This document shows positions 8,728 to 17,142 of a stretch of 64,000 bases of DNA, in pieces. The DNA is from Deltaproteobacteria bacterium (GTDB lineage: Bacteria > Myxococcota_C > UBA6777): the NCBI GenBank assembly GCA_002731275.1, contig PCBK01000051.1, positions 1-64,000 of the forward strand, given 5' to 3'. A model generated the notes under the pieces. It was not told the origin of the DNA. It saw only the letters and a program-made list of their open reading frames with translations, and did not search any database. The stretch's first letter is position 1, and every line of letters begins with the position of its first letter. A program made the translations under genes and the position numbers.

Positions 8728-10479
8728 TCAACCAATGTCATCAGCGAAGAAGTATCCCCAAGGAGCCTCTGGAGCGTTGGAGAATTGTGTGGTGATGACA
8801 CCTGTTCGGTCTTTGGAGAGGCTGCCACGTCCCCATCTGGAAGAGACAGCTCCGACAGGCATAAGGAGATCTTGTGAGTGGCTGTCGGGGGTTTGAGCTG
8901 GTGTGAGCGTATCCTGCAAAAAGGAGAGCGCAAAAGAAGAGGGTGGAATCGTCTCTCGAAGACCATGACTTCGGGATGTTGTCGTATTTTCTTGGTAAAT
9001 GTATGCGATATCTTCAGGAACCTGCGCTGGGTTTTGTTCTCCGAGTTTGTTTTCTCCACGTATCCATCGCCACAGTGTCGAGAAGAGAGAATGTTTTTGT
9101 GGCTCTTCTTTGCCCAGAATTTGTCGGAGCAATGCGACGCCATCTTGGATGAAGGGGGCGGGCAGGTCGTGCTCTCGTTGGATTCGAATGGCTTCACCAA
9201 TGTATCGGCGTGCTGCTTCGCTTTGACCCCCGCGGTATTCGATATTTGCGAGGAGAATATTGCAACGAAGCAAGGAGAGCTTGTGGTCTTGTTGTGGAAT
9301 ATCATTGTCTTCAAAAACGTGGATGGCTCTCAAAGCCCAGGCACGAGCGTAGCGTAGATCGCCGTATGACGCGTAGATCATGGCAAAGTGCCGACAACAA
9401 GCAGAGAGTCGTGGGAGATTACCTGTGTTGTGATGGAGCTTGAGTAATTCATTCGCGATGCGAAGGGCCTCTGTGTAGTTTCCATCATGTCGATAGATCC
9501 GGATAAGGTGTTGAAGTGCTGCTTCGCGCAGGCATTCATCTTTGCTTTGTTCACACTGTGCTACGGTCTGTTCGAGCTGGATCCTTGCGCGATCACTATC
9601 TCCGAGCAGGTAAGCGCTACGCCCTGTGTAAAAGGCTGCAGCTGCTTGACAGATCGGCTCGTCAAGTTGCGTTGTGAGCTCTTCAATACGACGGATACAT
9701 TGTTTGGTTTGTTGCGTTTGTTGTTTGCTCGCGTGTCTGACTGCGAGACGACCCCACGCGACGATTTTTTCAAGGGGCTGCTCTAATTTGAGGGCCCATT
9801 GCAGCTCGCGCAGTTGTGCCCATTCGCTGAGTTTCTCATCGTGTCCCTGTGAGAGGATGGAGAGCTCTCGGTAAATGTGCTGTGCGGTGCGACTGCGATC
9901 GCCGTATATCGTTGTTTGTGGAAGGAGTTTGGGGGCTTGCTGGCGAAGCGTTGTCGCGATCTGCAACCACCAAAGCTGAAGACGTTCAGTGAAGAGCGCC
10001 CAAGAGAGGTCGTCTTCCTGTGGGGGGATAGGCTCTTCGAGCTCTTCGAGCGCGTCGTTGAGCATGGTGATCGCGTCTTTGTAGTGGTAGCGATGCATCT
10101 GCGCGCGCCCAAGTTTATTGAGCAGTGCGACGCGTCCTTGGCTATCACGGACGAGCATCAGCGCGTCCTGATAAACCTCGATACATGCGTCGTAGTCGCC
10201 TTTCCAAAAGAGGCGATCTCCATCCTGCACTTTCTCATGAAGTGTCTGTGCACGTTGGAATGTGTTGTCTTGTTGTTGGCTGAGATGTTCGAGTCTTGCG
10301 AAGAAGAGATCCTCGCCAGGAGCGGAGTTGATGTTTTGTGTTGAAGAGTGAAAGGACAGCAGGGCTCCAAAGCCGTGACGTTTTTTACACGTCGCACATG
10401 CCTGGATGTGCTCCATCTCTTCCATTGTAGGAACTGCCCCAGGTTCGGACAGTCGTTTGTCCAGTTGCGCACAATTCAT
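8728..10479 (-). CDS. Zinc-finger anti-sigma-like protein with TPR domain
   Basis: A 583-residue protein without a signal peptide or membrane segment. Near the N-terminus is the zinc anti-sigma motif HxxxCxxC (His24, Cys28, Cys31; HIQACATC). The rest, from about residue 60, is TPR helix pairs (for example DGDRLFWKGDYDACIEVYQDAL, AALQHLIRIYRHDGNYTEALRIANELL). It starts 38 bases after the stop of the ECF sigma gene on the same strand, so the two form an operon. I infer that the N-terminal finger holds the sigma factor and the TPR part senses a partner protein. The lack of a membrane anchor makes it a cytoplasmic anti-sigma candidate rather than a membrane signal transducer. No strong Shine-Dalgarno sequence precedes the ATG. 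Alternatively it is only a TPR regulator with a zinc knuckle. Confidence 0.7.
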   Translation of the reverse strand: MNCAQLDKRLSEPGAVPTMEEMEHIQACATCKKRHGFGALLSFHSSTQNINSAPGEDLFFARLEHLSQQQDNTFQRAQTLHEKVQDGDRLFWKGDYDACIEVYQDALMLVRDSQGRVALLNKLGRAQMHRYHYKDAITMLNDALEELEEPIPPQEDDLSWALFTERLQLWWLQIATTLRQQAPKLLPQTTIYGDRSRTAQHIYRELSILSQGHDEKLSEWAQLRELQWALKLEQPLEKIVAWGRLAVRHASKQQTQQTKQCIRRIEELTTQLDEPICQAAAAFYTGRSAYLLGDSDRARIQLEQTVAQCEQSKDECLREAALQHLIRIYRHDGNYTEALRIANELLKLHHNTGNLPRLSACCRHFAMIYASYGDLRYARAWALRAIHVFEDNDIPQQDHKLSLLRCNILLANIEYRGGQSEAARRYIGEAIRIQREHDLPAPFIQDGVALLRQILGKEEPQKHSLFSTLWRWIRGENKLGEQNPAQVPEDIAYIYQENTTTSRSHGLRETIPPSSFALSFLQDTLTPAQTPDSHSQDLLMPVGAVSSRWGRGSLSKDRTGVITTQFSNAPEAPWGYFFADDIG

Positions 10480-10517
10480 GGGAACATCCAGCGTTTGGGA
10501 ATCGATAGGGTCTGTGC

Positions 10518-11186
10518 TTAGTGGTTATTGATGTAGCGTAGGAATTTGTGGTTAAGGGCAGAGAACAAGTCAGCAAAAGCAACCGTTCCTTGGGAAGGTG
10601 TTTTGGTCGCTTCTTGCTTTGCTTGTGCTCTGGAGAGCTTCAGATTTTCCTCGTACAACTGGATACATCGTTCTTTTGCGCGATTGAGGATCGTGCCAGC
10701 GTTGTTGGATGTGATCCCTTCTCTCGTCGCGATCTCTTTGTGGGAGAGTCCTTCGACGTAGTAGAGTACGAGAATGCGTCTGTATCGTTCGCCGAGAGAC
10801 TCAATGGCTTGCACGAGGGCTTCTTCCATTTCGATCAAGGCGAGCATATCTTCTGGTGAGCGATGACGGAGAGGCAGATCTTCGATTTCATGAAGGCTTC
10901 TGAATTTGCGTTCGTTCAGACGATCGTAAGCTTGATGCGCCGCGATGCCAAACACCCAAGAACGAAAACGTCCACGATCAGGGTCGAAGCCGTGCACATT
11001 GTGAAAGGCTCGAAACATCGATTCTTGTGTGACTTCTTCTGTATCTGATGGATTGTTAAGATAGCGCTTCACAAAGTGAAACACATCGCGGTAGAGATGC
11101 AACTCTTTGATCAACTGTGAAAAGGATGCGACGCAGCCGTTATTTTTGATCTGTTCGATGAGTTTTCTTTCTGTTTGACGATCCAT
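10518..11186 (-). CDS. ECF-type RNA polymerase sigma factor
   Basis: A 222-residue sigma-70 family protein. Region 2 spans about residues 25-100 (VFHFVKRYLNNPSDTEEVTQESMFRAFHNV ... RFRSWVFGIAAHQAYDRLNE). Region 4 spans about 120-175 (ALVQAIESLGERYRRILVLYYVEGLSHKEIATREG). The linker lacks region 3, as in the ECF group. The ATG at 11186 is chosen because AGGAG lies 8 bases before it; a TTG 18 bases further upstream is in frame but would contain that ribosome site. The C-terminus has an extra tail of about 45 residues after region 4 (rich in Lys, Gln and Ala), longer than usual. It is followed by the zinc-finger TPR gene, the usual sigma/anti-sigma order. Confidence 0.9.
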   Translation of the reverse strand: MDRQTERKLIEQIKNNGCVASFSQLIKELHLYRDVFHFVKRYLNNPSDTEEVTQESMFRAFHNVHGFDPDRGRFRSWVFGIAAHQAYDRLNERKFRSLHEIEDLPLRHRSPEDMLALIEMEEALVQAIESLGERYRRILVLYYVEGLSHKEIATREGITSNNAGTILNRAKERCIQLYEENLKLSRAQAKQEATKTPSQGTVAFADLFSALNHKFLRYINNH

Positions 11187-11446
11187 CAAAAAGCTCCTAG
11201 GCAAAGCGTGCCAAAGTCAGACACAGTCAAAGATCTGTTCTTCGTCAGAATTCCTTCTACAAGTATAGTACCGCTGGCGAGAAAAAGTATCACACTGATA
11301 TCTGAGAAAAAATGTAAGTCAATGAAACACAAAAGAAAAAAACTTTCCATTTCTTGTGCTTCTTCTTGTACGTTTCTCAGCCAAGGATCGGATGTACGTG
11401 ATCGAATTCTTTTTTGGAGTCCATCAACGCTCTTCTGGTGAGAACC

Positions 11447-14400
11447 TTACTTTTTTCTTGCGCGTGGTCGTGGGTGTTTTCTTGGTTGTGTTTTCGGAGG
11501 TGCTTGTTTGCGAGGTTGAAGCACTTGGCGTGATGCTCTTGCTTTTTGTCGGGGAAGCATCACCGCGATGTTGACGTCCCCACTTTGTTTTTGGAAGCGG
11601 AATGAACGTGTCACTGTCTTGTACGTTGGCTTCGAGAGCTGAATCACATGTTGATCGAGGTTAAACGCGAGCTCTTTCTCGAAGATAGGTGTTTTGCCGA
11701 TCACAACACCGTCCAGTTTGACGATCGCACCGATTGGGTTTGAGCTGACGCTGAGCAAGACTTTGGGAGGTTCTTGCTTGGAAAACAACAACATGTACCC
11801 GACAATGCCCCCGAGTCCAAGGAGCAGAAGGAGGGTCGTTGTGAGTCCGATGATTTTCCAGGGGAGAGGTTTGGAGGGTGGTTTTGGTGGCAGCGCGTCG
11901 GGAAGCTCGTCGAGCAAAGACAGATCTGCCATAGACTGTCCAGGGTTGGTTTGAGGGGAGGATTGTGCATCCCAGATCGAGAATGTGTGTTTTTGACGCT
12001 GTTGTCGTGCAGCCTGATACTGCTTCATCAAGATGTCACGTTGCTTGAGAATATGTGCGACAAAAGGAGCAACTTCGAAGCGTTCTGGTGGGACACGGAG
12101 TTGATCGCGAAAGCGCACAAAGGCTTTCTCCATCTCTTCTGCAGTCTGGTATCGATCTTCAGGTGCGCTTGCGAGCGCCTTCATCACAATATCTTCGAGC
12201 TCTTGTGGTGTCCCCGGAGCGAGCTTTCGCAGGCTTGGAAATTGTCCCGTCTGGATCTTGGTGAGGATCGTGTGATCAGAGGTGCCTTCGAACATCTTCT
12301 GGAGGGTCAGCATCTCGAAGAGCAAAATCCCCACCTGAAAGACATCTGTTCTCCTGTCGATTTTGGCTCCGATAGATTGCTCTGGTGACATATACGAGAG
12401 CTTGCCTTTGAGCTCTCCAACGGCTGTCTTAGAAACATTTTGTGAGGCCTTGGCGATTCCAAAGTCCGTGAGTTTGATCTCACCTTTTCTCGACAATAAG
12501 ACGTTATGGGGGGTGACATCTCTGTGGATCATCGACAAGGGGTTGCCGTTGAGATCCTTCGCCTCGTGGGCGTAATGAAGGGCGCGACAGACCGCGATAC
12601 AGATCGTGACAGCGAGCTCTTGCGGGATGGTGCCGTTGAGCGCGCGCTGTAGCTTGATGACACGTGCCATATCGATACCATCGATAAACTCCATCGAGAT
12701 GAAGTACGTCCCATCGATCTCACCTAGCTCATGGATTTGGACGATGTGTGGGTGCAAAAGCGAGCCTGCGATACGCGCTTCATCCTTAAACATCTCGATG
12801 AAGTTGTGATCTTGTGAGTACTCGGGCAAGATCCTCTTGATCGCGATGAGTCGTTGGAATCCATCAATCCCTTCGGACTTGGCTCGGAATACTTCTGCCA
12901 TCCCCCCAAGCGCGACACGATTGAGCAGGACAAACTTACCAAAGCGCTCAAACTCATCGTCTTGGTTGGGTTGCGCTTGTGGAGGCAGTTGAGCGTTTGT
13001 GCCCTCAGCCGGAGGTGTTGGGGGAGGTGGGGGGGAAGGAGGGGCTTCTGGCGCGGCCATATGTTGTTTGGGATCGAGGGTGTGCTCCATCGGATCGTTA
13101 TCCGCATTGTGGATGTCTTCGATCGTGAGTCGTCCCGTTACAGGTGCAGACGTGTTGGCTGGCGCTTGTGGTGGAGTGTCCATGGTCGGGGTGAATGTAT
13201 GAGGTGCCGAAGATTCAATTTCATCGAGTGGTGAAAGTGTTTCAATGGGCTCTTCTGAGGCAGGAGGTTGTGTGGGCGGGAGCGGTGTTTGGTGTGGATT
13301 TGTCGAATCACTGCTTTGTGGAGTGTTGGCAGAGGGGATGTCATCGTGGGAGATGCTTTGTGGTGAGGTCGACTCTTCCTGTCTGAATGATGGACCGTTG
13401 GGGTCGCTAAGATCGAGCAGCTCACTTGGGCGCAGAACTGTCGGTGCGTTGATCATGTCATCGAGTGGGGGGAGCTCTTGCTGTGCTGGGGGCTTGATGT
13501 CTTCAAGTAATTTTCCCGGAGCAGTCACTTCATCAAAATCTTCGGGTTCTTCGTGTAAATCCTCAAGTGTGAGCCTACCCGTTTCTGGTTCAGGCGGCGC
13601 CGTCGGAGCAGGCGCGAGGGTTGTTGTATCCTCGTGTGTGGGAGTGGGAATCAGGTCGTGACGTGAGACCAATTGAGTGGCCTCTGGGGCGTGGACCTCA
13701 TCTTCCTCCAGCTCGTCTGTAAGAGCCGTATTTTTGGAGGGAGGGATGTTCACGCTGTCCGTATTAAAGAGGTGCTCATCGACGCTGGGAAGGTCCTCAC
13801 TGGAGGGAGGCGTCGGCATCGGGGCATTTGCGACTGTAAAGGGGTGATCTTTGCCGACAAACGTCCGCATATCGTTTTCTTGGATGATGATCGACTGGTT
13901 CCCGCCGCTCTTCCCTGATGGGTGGAATGGGCCGGTGCTCTCGTGCAGTGGCAGACGGTATCGTTTGTAAGGAGGGTCCAGCTCCGGTCTTTCAGGCAGA
14001 AGACTTTCGATTTGGAAGGGGTAGTCGAAGAGCAGCTCCCCCACGTTTCGATCGAGCTGGTATCGCTCTTCTTGTGTGAGTGATTCCAGAAACTCCATGG
14101 CTTTGCGCTCTTTGAATTGCGCTTGTTTGAGCAGCGCAGGGGCACGAAGTCCTTCAAGGAGGTTGTCGAGTTTGGTCTCGCGTTTTTCTGGGTCCGGGTG
14201 GAGACAGGCGAGCATGAGCTGATCAAAGTCTTCTGTGACGTGTGGGGAGTAAGCGCTCGCTGGAGGGATTGGTGTTGTGTGTTCCTCTGCTGTGAGGACA
14301 TCACCGAGCGGTGCCCCTGTGGTCATTTGGTAAAGAAGGGAGGCGAGTCCATAGGTATCTCCCCGTCGCATTGGGCGGTTCCCTTTTTTATACTCGGGGG

Positions 14401-15043
14401 GATGGTAATGGTGTTTGTGTTGGATGATTTTTTCGACGACTTTGCGATTACGCCAAAAGATCACGTCGAGCCCCATGTCTGTGAGGACGACATTGCCGAC
14501 GCGGGTGATGATGATATTTTCTGGACTCAAGCCCCCATGAAACAGAAAGATGGGGTGTTCGCCTGTCACGCGAAATCGGTGGAGAGCTTGCAGCGTTTGC
14601 AGCATCTCTATGGTGATATAGACGGCGAGCGCAGGGGAGATGAGTGGTCGTTTGAGTGACGCGTTGTTGAGGATATTGGACAGCGGGATACCAGGAATGT
14701 ATTCGCGAATAATGAAGTAGTAGTCCCCAGCACGACCAAAGTCCCAAAGTGGCGCAAGACCATTATGTACAGCCCCCCGTACGACATCCAAAAAGCCGGA
14801 GAGATGAGAAGCGATGAGAGGATCTTGTGTAAGTGTTGGTTGCAACAGCTTGATCAAGACCTGACGTTTGTTCCCTTCAGGGAGATGTGCTGTACCTGTG
14901 TAGGTGCTGTGGGATTCACATTCGTGGATTTTTTGGGTGAGTTGGTAAGAGATTTTGTTCATGGTGATTGGTACCGGATCCTCACGCAACATCAAAGATT
15001 CACAACATCTGGAGTGGAGATAGGGATTCTCCTGCATCCTCAA
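11447..15043 (-). CDS. Pseudokinase-Ser/Thr kinase fusion with PEGA domain
   Basis: A protein of up to 1198 residues. Residues about 30-310 form a kinase-like domain in which the catalytic loop reads HGGLSPENI instead of HRDxxxxN and DFG is replaced by DMG, so it should be inactive. A long Pro/Thr/Glu linker runs to about 690. Residues 700-960 are a complete kinase: glycine loop ALGGMAEVF, Lys in AIKRI, HRDVTPHN, DFGIAK and SPEQ. A membrane segment (WKIIGLTTTLLLLLGLGG, about 1060-1085) is followed by an extracytoplasmic PEGA domain (SSNPIGAIVKLDGVVIGKTP) and a basic tail. The start is uncertain: TTG 15043, ATG 15037 and ATG 14962 (just before the pseudokinase) are all possible and none has a good ribosome site. 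The substrate is unknown; the FHA protein at 19526 could read its phosphorylation. Confidence 0.85.
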   Translation of the reverse strand: MRMQENPYLHSRCCESLMLREDPVPITMNKISYQLTQKIHECESHSTYTGTAHLPEGNKRQVLIKLLQPTLTQDPLIASHLSGFLDVVRGAVHNGLAPLWDFGRAGDYYFIIREYIPGIPLSNILNNASLKRPLISPALAVYITIEMLQTLQALHRFRVTGEHPIFLFHGGLSPENIIITRVGNVVLTDMGLDVIFWRNRKVVEKIIQHKHHYHPPEYKKGNRPMRRGDTYGLASLLYQMTTGAPLGDVLTAEEHTTPIPPASAYSPHVTEDFDQLMLACLHPDPEKRETKLDNLLEGLRAPALLKQAQFKERKAMEFLESLTQEERYQLDRNVGELLFDYPFQIESLLPERPELDPPYKRYRLPLHESTGPFHPSGKSGGNQSIIIQENDMRTFVGKDHPFTVANAPMPTPPSSEDLPSVDEHLFNTDSVNIPPSKNTALTDELEEDEVHAPEATQLVSRHDLIPTPTHEDTTTLAPAPTAPPEPETGRLTLEDLHEEPEDFDEVTAPGKLLEDIKPPAQQELPPLDDMINAPTVLRPSELLDLSDPNGPSFRQEESTSPQSISHDDIPSANTPQSSDSTNPHQTPLPPTQPPASEEPIETLSPLDEIESSAPHTFTPTMDTPPQAPANTSAPVTGRLTIEDIHNADNDPMEHTLDPKQHMAAPEAPPSPPPPPTPPAEGTNAQLPPQAQPNQDDEFERFGKFVLLNRVALGGMAEVFRAKSEGIDGFQRLIAIKRILPEYSQDHNFIEMFKDEARIAGSLLHPHIVQIHELGEIDGTYFISMEFIDGIDMARVIKLQRALNGTIPQELAVTICIAVCRALHYAHEAKDLNGNPLSMIHRDVTPHNVLLSRKGEIKLTDFGIAKASQNVSKTAVGELKGKLSYMSPEQSIGAKIDRRTDVFQVGILLFEMLTLQKMFEGTSDHTILTKIQTGQFPSLRKLAPGTPQELEDIVMKALASAPEDRYQTAEEMEKAFVRFRDQLRVPPERFEVAPFVAHILKQRDILMKQYQAARQQRQKHTFSIWDAQSSPQTNPGQSMADLSLLDELPDALPPKPPSKPLPWKIIGLTTTLLLLLGLGGIVGYMLLFSKQEPPKVLLSVSSNPIGAIVKLDGVVIGKTPIFEKELAFNLDQHVIQLSKPTYKTVTRSFRFQKQSGDVNIAVMLPRQKARASRQVLQPRKQAPPKTQPRKHPRPRARKK

Positions 15044-15211
15044 AGCTCATATGTCGGGAGAATCTTACGGGGGAAGGGGCCGAAGTGCAAGAAGCGAGCG
15101 CGATTTTTCACAGAAAGAGTCAGCGCATTTCGCAGGAAAAAGCCGCACGATGGGTACATCTAGTGACATAAAGGGGACGCTTGGAGGGGAGGGGCGTTGG
15201 GAGAGAGGTAC

Positions 15212-16840
15212 TTATCGACAGCCGAGTGGAGCGACCTTGATGATAGAATTTCGTTCGATCCAGGCGATTGCGCCGCGACCCGTTCCTTGGCCCAGGTCAG
15301 TCCAGGCGAGCGCGAGGTAGGGCTCGACCGTTGGCAAGGCTGCCCAAGAAGGCGTGCCCAACAGCTTGCCATTTTTGTCGATACGTCCGATCGCGATACC
15401 ACGTCTAAACAGGCCTTGTTGTGGACGTTGTTCGATCCAGGCGACGACACCACCAAACGATGTGGCTTTCAGCAGAGGGGTCTCTGCATTTCCAGAGGCG
15501 AACTCGTTGGGTTGTCCGACAGCTTTTCCGTTTCGATCGAGTCGGAGTCCCCAAAGTTTGCCTGTTCGGGAGTCCGACCAGACTGTGAGATAACCGTTGG
15601 CGTCTCCTGTCACGCTGGGGTCTTTTGGGCTGCTGCCGTTGTAAGTAATGGGTTGGGTTTGACCGAGTTGTTTTCCTTTACGATCCATCACGGCAAACTG
15701 TAGTCGGTTGTTGCGGTCGATCCAGATGACACCCATACGGTCGCCACTGAAAGCCGAGCCTGGGTAAGGCGAGACTTGTGTGGAGATAGGGAAGGATAAC
15801 GGCGCCGAGATGGGTTTGAGATTCATGTCGAGGATTTGTGTGTAGATACGCAGCTTGAGAAAGTCCGACCAGACGACGCCCAGGATGCCAGGGCCAGAGG
15901 AGATCTGTGTGTTGACCATCCGACCACCTTTGGCGAGCAGTTGTGGTCCTGCGATGCGTTTCCCTGTGGCGTCGATAAGTGAGACAATCGCGTCTCCTGT
16001 GTTGGTGCCACCACCTGTGTTGTCCGTGTCGTAGCCGACCGCGTAGTGCTTACCTGTGAAGGACATCCCGTGGATGTTGCCGAGCTCATTGCCTGGAGTG
16101 ACCAGCCAGTTTGTCCCCAGCCGCGAGCCATCGGGACGCACTCGCGTCACGTAGACTTTTTGTGTGCCTGTCTCGGACCACCCAAAGGCGTAACCAATCG
16201 ACGGTGAAGCGGTCATATGCAAGTGACTTGGATCACCCTTGTCCGAATACACACGGACAGTTCCGATGGTTTGGATGGGGAGCCATTCATCGATTGCGCC
16301 ATCACAGTCGTCATCTTTCCCGTTGCAGACCTCTTCTTGTGGCAAAGACTCACCCTTACATTCTGCCCACTGCGCGTCCTGACAGGTCTGGGTTCCGGCG
16401 CGACAGTGACTGACGCCTTCGGTCCCTTGAGGTCCGCTGTATGGACATTTTCGTACGAGACTTTCGTCGACGACACCATCGCAATCGTTGTCGAGACCAT
16501 CACAAATCTCTGTACTTGGCTGTTCGAATGGTTGGCAAGCCCCCCATTTCCCGTCAGTACAGATCTCTTCTCCTGGACGACAGACGCCAGGCTTGTCTGT
16601 GTTACAGCTGCGACGCTGGCCTTCTTCACACGCTGGTTCTTCTTCGAAGGGCTCTTCGACAACAGGTTCTTCTGTGACAGGCTCATCCCACGTCTCGGCA
16701 TCGACGAGTTGGCCACTGTCTGGAGGAAGCTCTTCGCCCGGTCCGATTGTGAGGACGTACATACAGGTACATCCTCCCGATGAGAACGCAAGAGTCAACA
16801 ACAAAAACAAACTACAAAATACGATATGCCTTTTGGCCAC
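15212..16840 (-). CDS. Lipoprotein with MopE-type metal-binding motifs
   Basis: A 542-residue lipoprotein. The GTG at 16840 is preceded by GGAGG at 6 bases and directly yields a signal peptide ending in SSGGC; the open frame upstream of it has no such signal. After an acidic linker (EEPVVEEPFEEEPACEE) come two copies of the putative metal motif, CDGLDNDCDGVVDE and CNGKDDDCDGAIDE, each preceded by a Cys-rich segment with the C-x-G-x-x-x-C pattern. This motif is common in Myxococcota surface proteins such as MopE and probably binds calcium or another divalent ion. The C-terminal 350 residues look like a beta-propeller (repeated GYAFGWSETG, LGVVWSDF, MGVIWIDRN, LTVWSDS). The ligand is unknown. 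It is divergent from maeB. Confidence 0.8.
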   Translation of the reverse strand: MAKRHIVFCSLFLLLTLAFSSGGCTCMYVLTIGPGEELPPDSGQLVDAETWDEPVTEEPVVEEPFEEEPACEEGQRRSCNTDKPGVCRPGEEICTDGKWGACQPFEQPSTEICDGLDNDCDGVVDESLVRKCPYSGPQGTEGVSHCRAGTQTCQDAQWAECKGESLPQEEVCNGKDDDCDGAIDEWLPIQTIGTVRVYSDKGDPSHLHMTASPSIGYAFGWSETGTQKVYVTRVRPDGSRLGTNWLVTPGNELGNIHGMSFTGKHYAVGYDTDNTGGGTNTGDAIVSLIDATGKRIAGPQLLAKGGRMVNTQISSGPGILGVVWSDFLKLRIYTQILDMNLKPISAPLSFPISTQVSPYPGSAFSGDRMGVIWIDRNNRLQFAVMDRKGKQLGQTQPITYNGSSPKDPSVTGDANGYLTVWSDSRTGKLWGLRLDRNGKAVGQPNEFASGNAETPLLKATSFGGVVAWIEQRPQQGLFRRGIAIGRIDKNGKLLGTPSWAALPTVEPYLALAWTDLGQGTGRGAIAWIERNSIIKVAPLGCR

Positions 16841-17142
16841 GCGACACCTCCAAAGGGGCTGAATGTCTTTTGGTGATGGCTTTGATACTGTTGGGCCGCT
16901 GCCACTGCGGCGGAGAGGAGTCTGCACTTGGGTCTATGTGTGGGACTCATCGTGATTGAAAGAAAGCTTCGTCAAGATAGGGTTTCCCATCTAAAAGAGC
17001 AACCTCACCTTTTTAGTGTCTCTCCAAAGACAAATTTATCCAATTCTTGCAAAAAAAACCTCCTGACCACATATAAAGGCATCAATCATTTGTTTCGAAA
17101 CGTTGCTGCTTTTCATACCACCAGCACATCAGGAGACGATTT
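16841..17142. other. Divergent intergenic region
   Basis: 302 bases between the MopE-motif lipoprotein (left, minus) and the malic enzyme gene (right, plus). An AGGAG ribosome site precedes the right gene. The lower GC content of 17030-17110 is consistent with a promoter. I see no operator palindrome, RNA structure or small ORF I would support. Confidence 0.5.
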
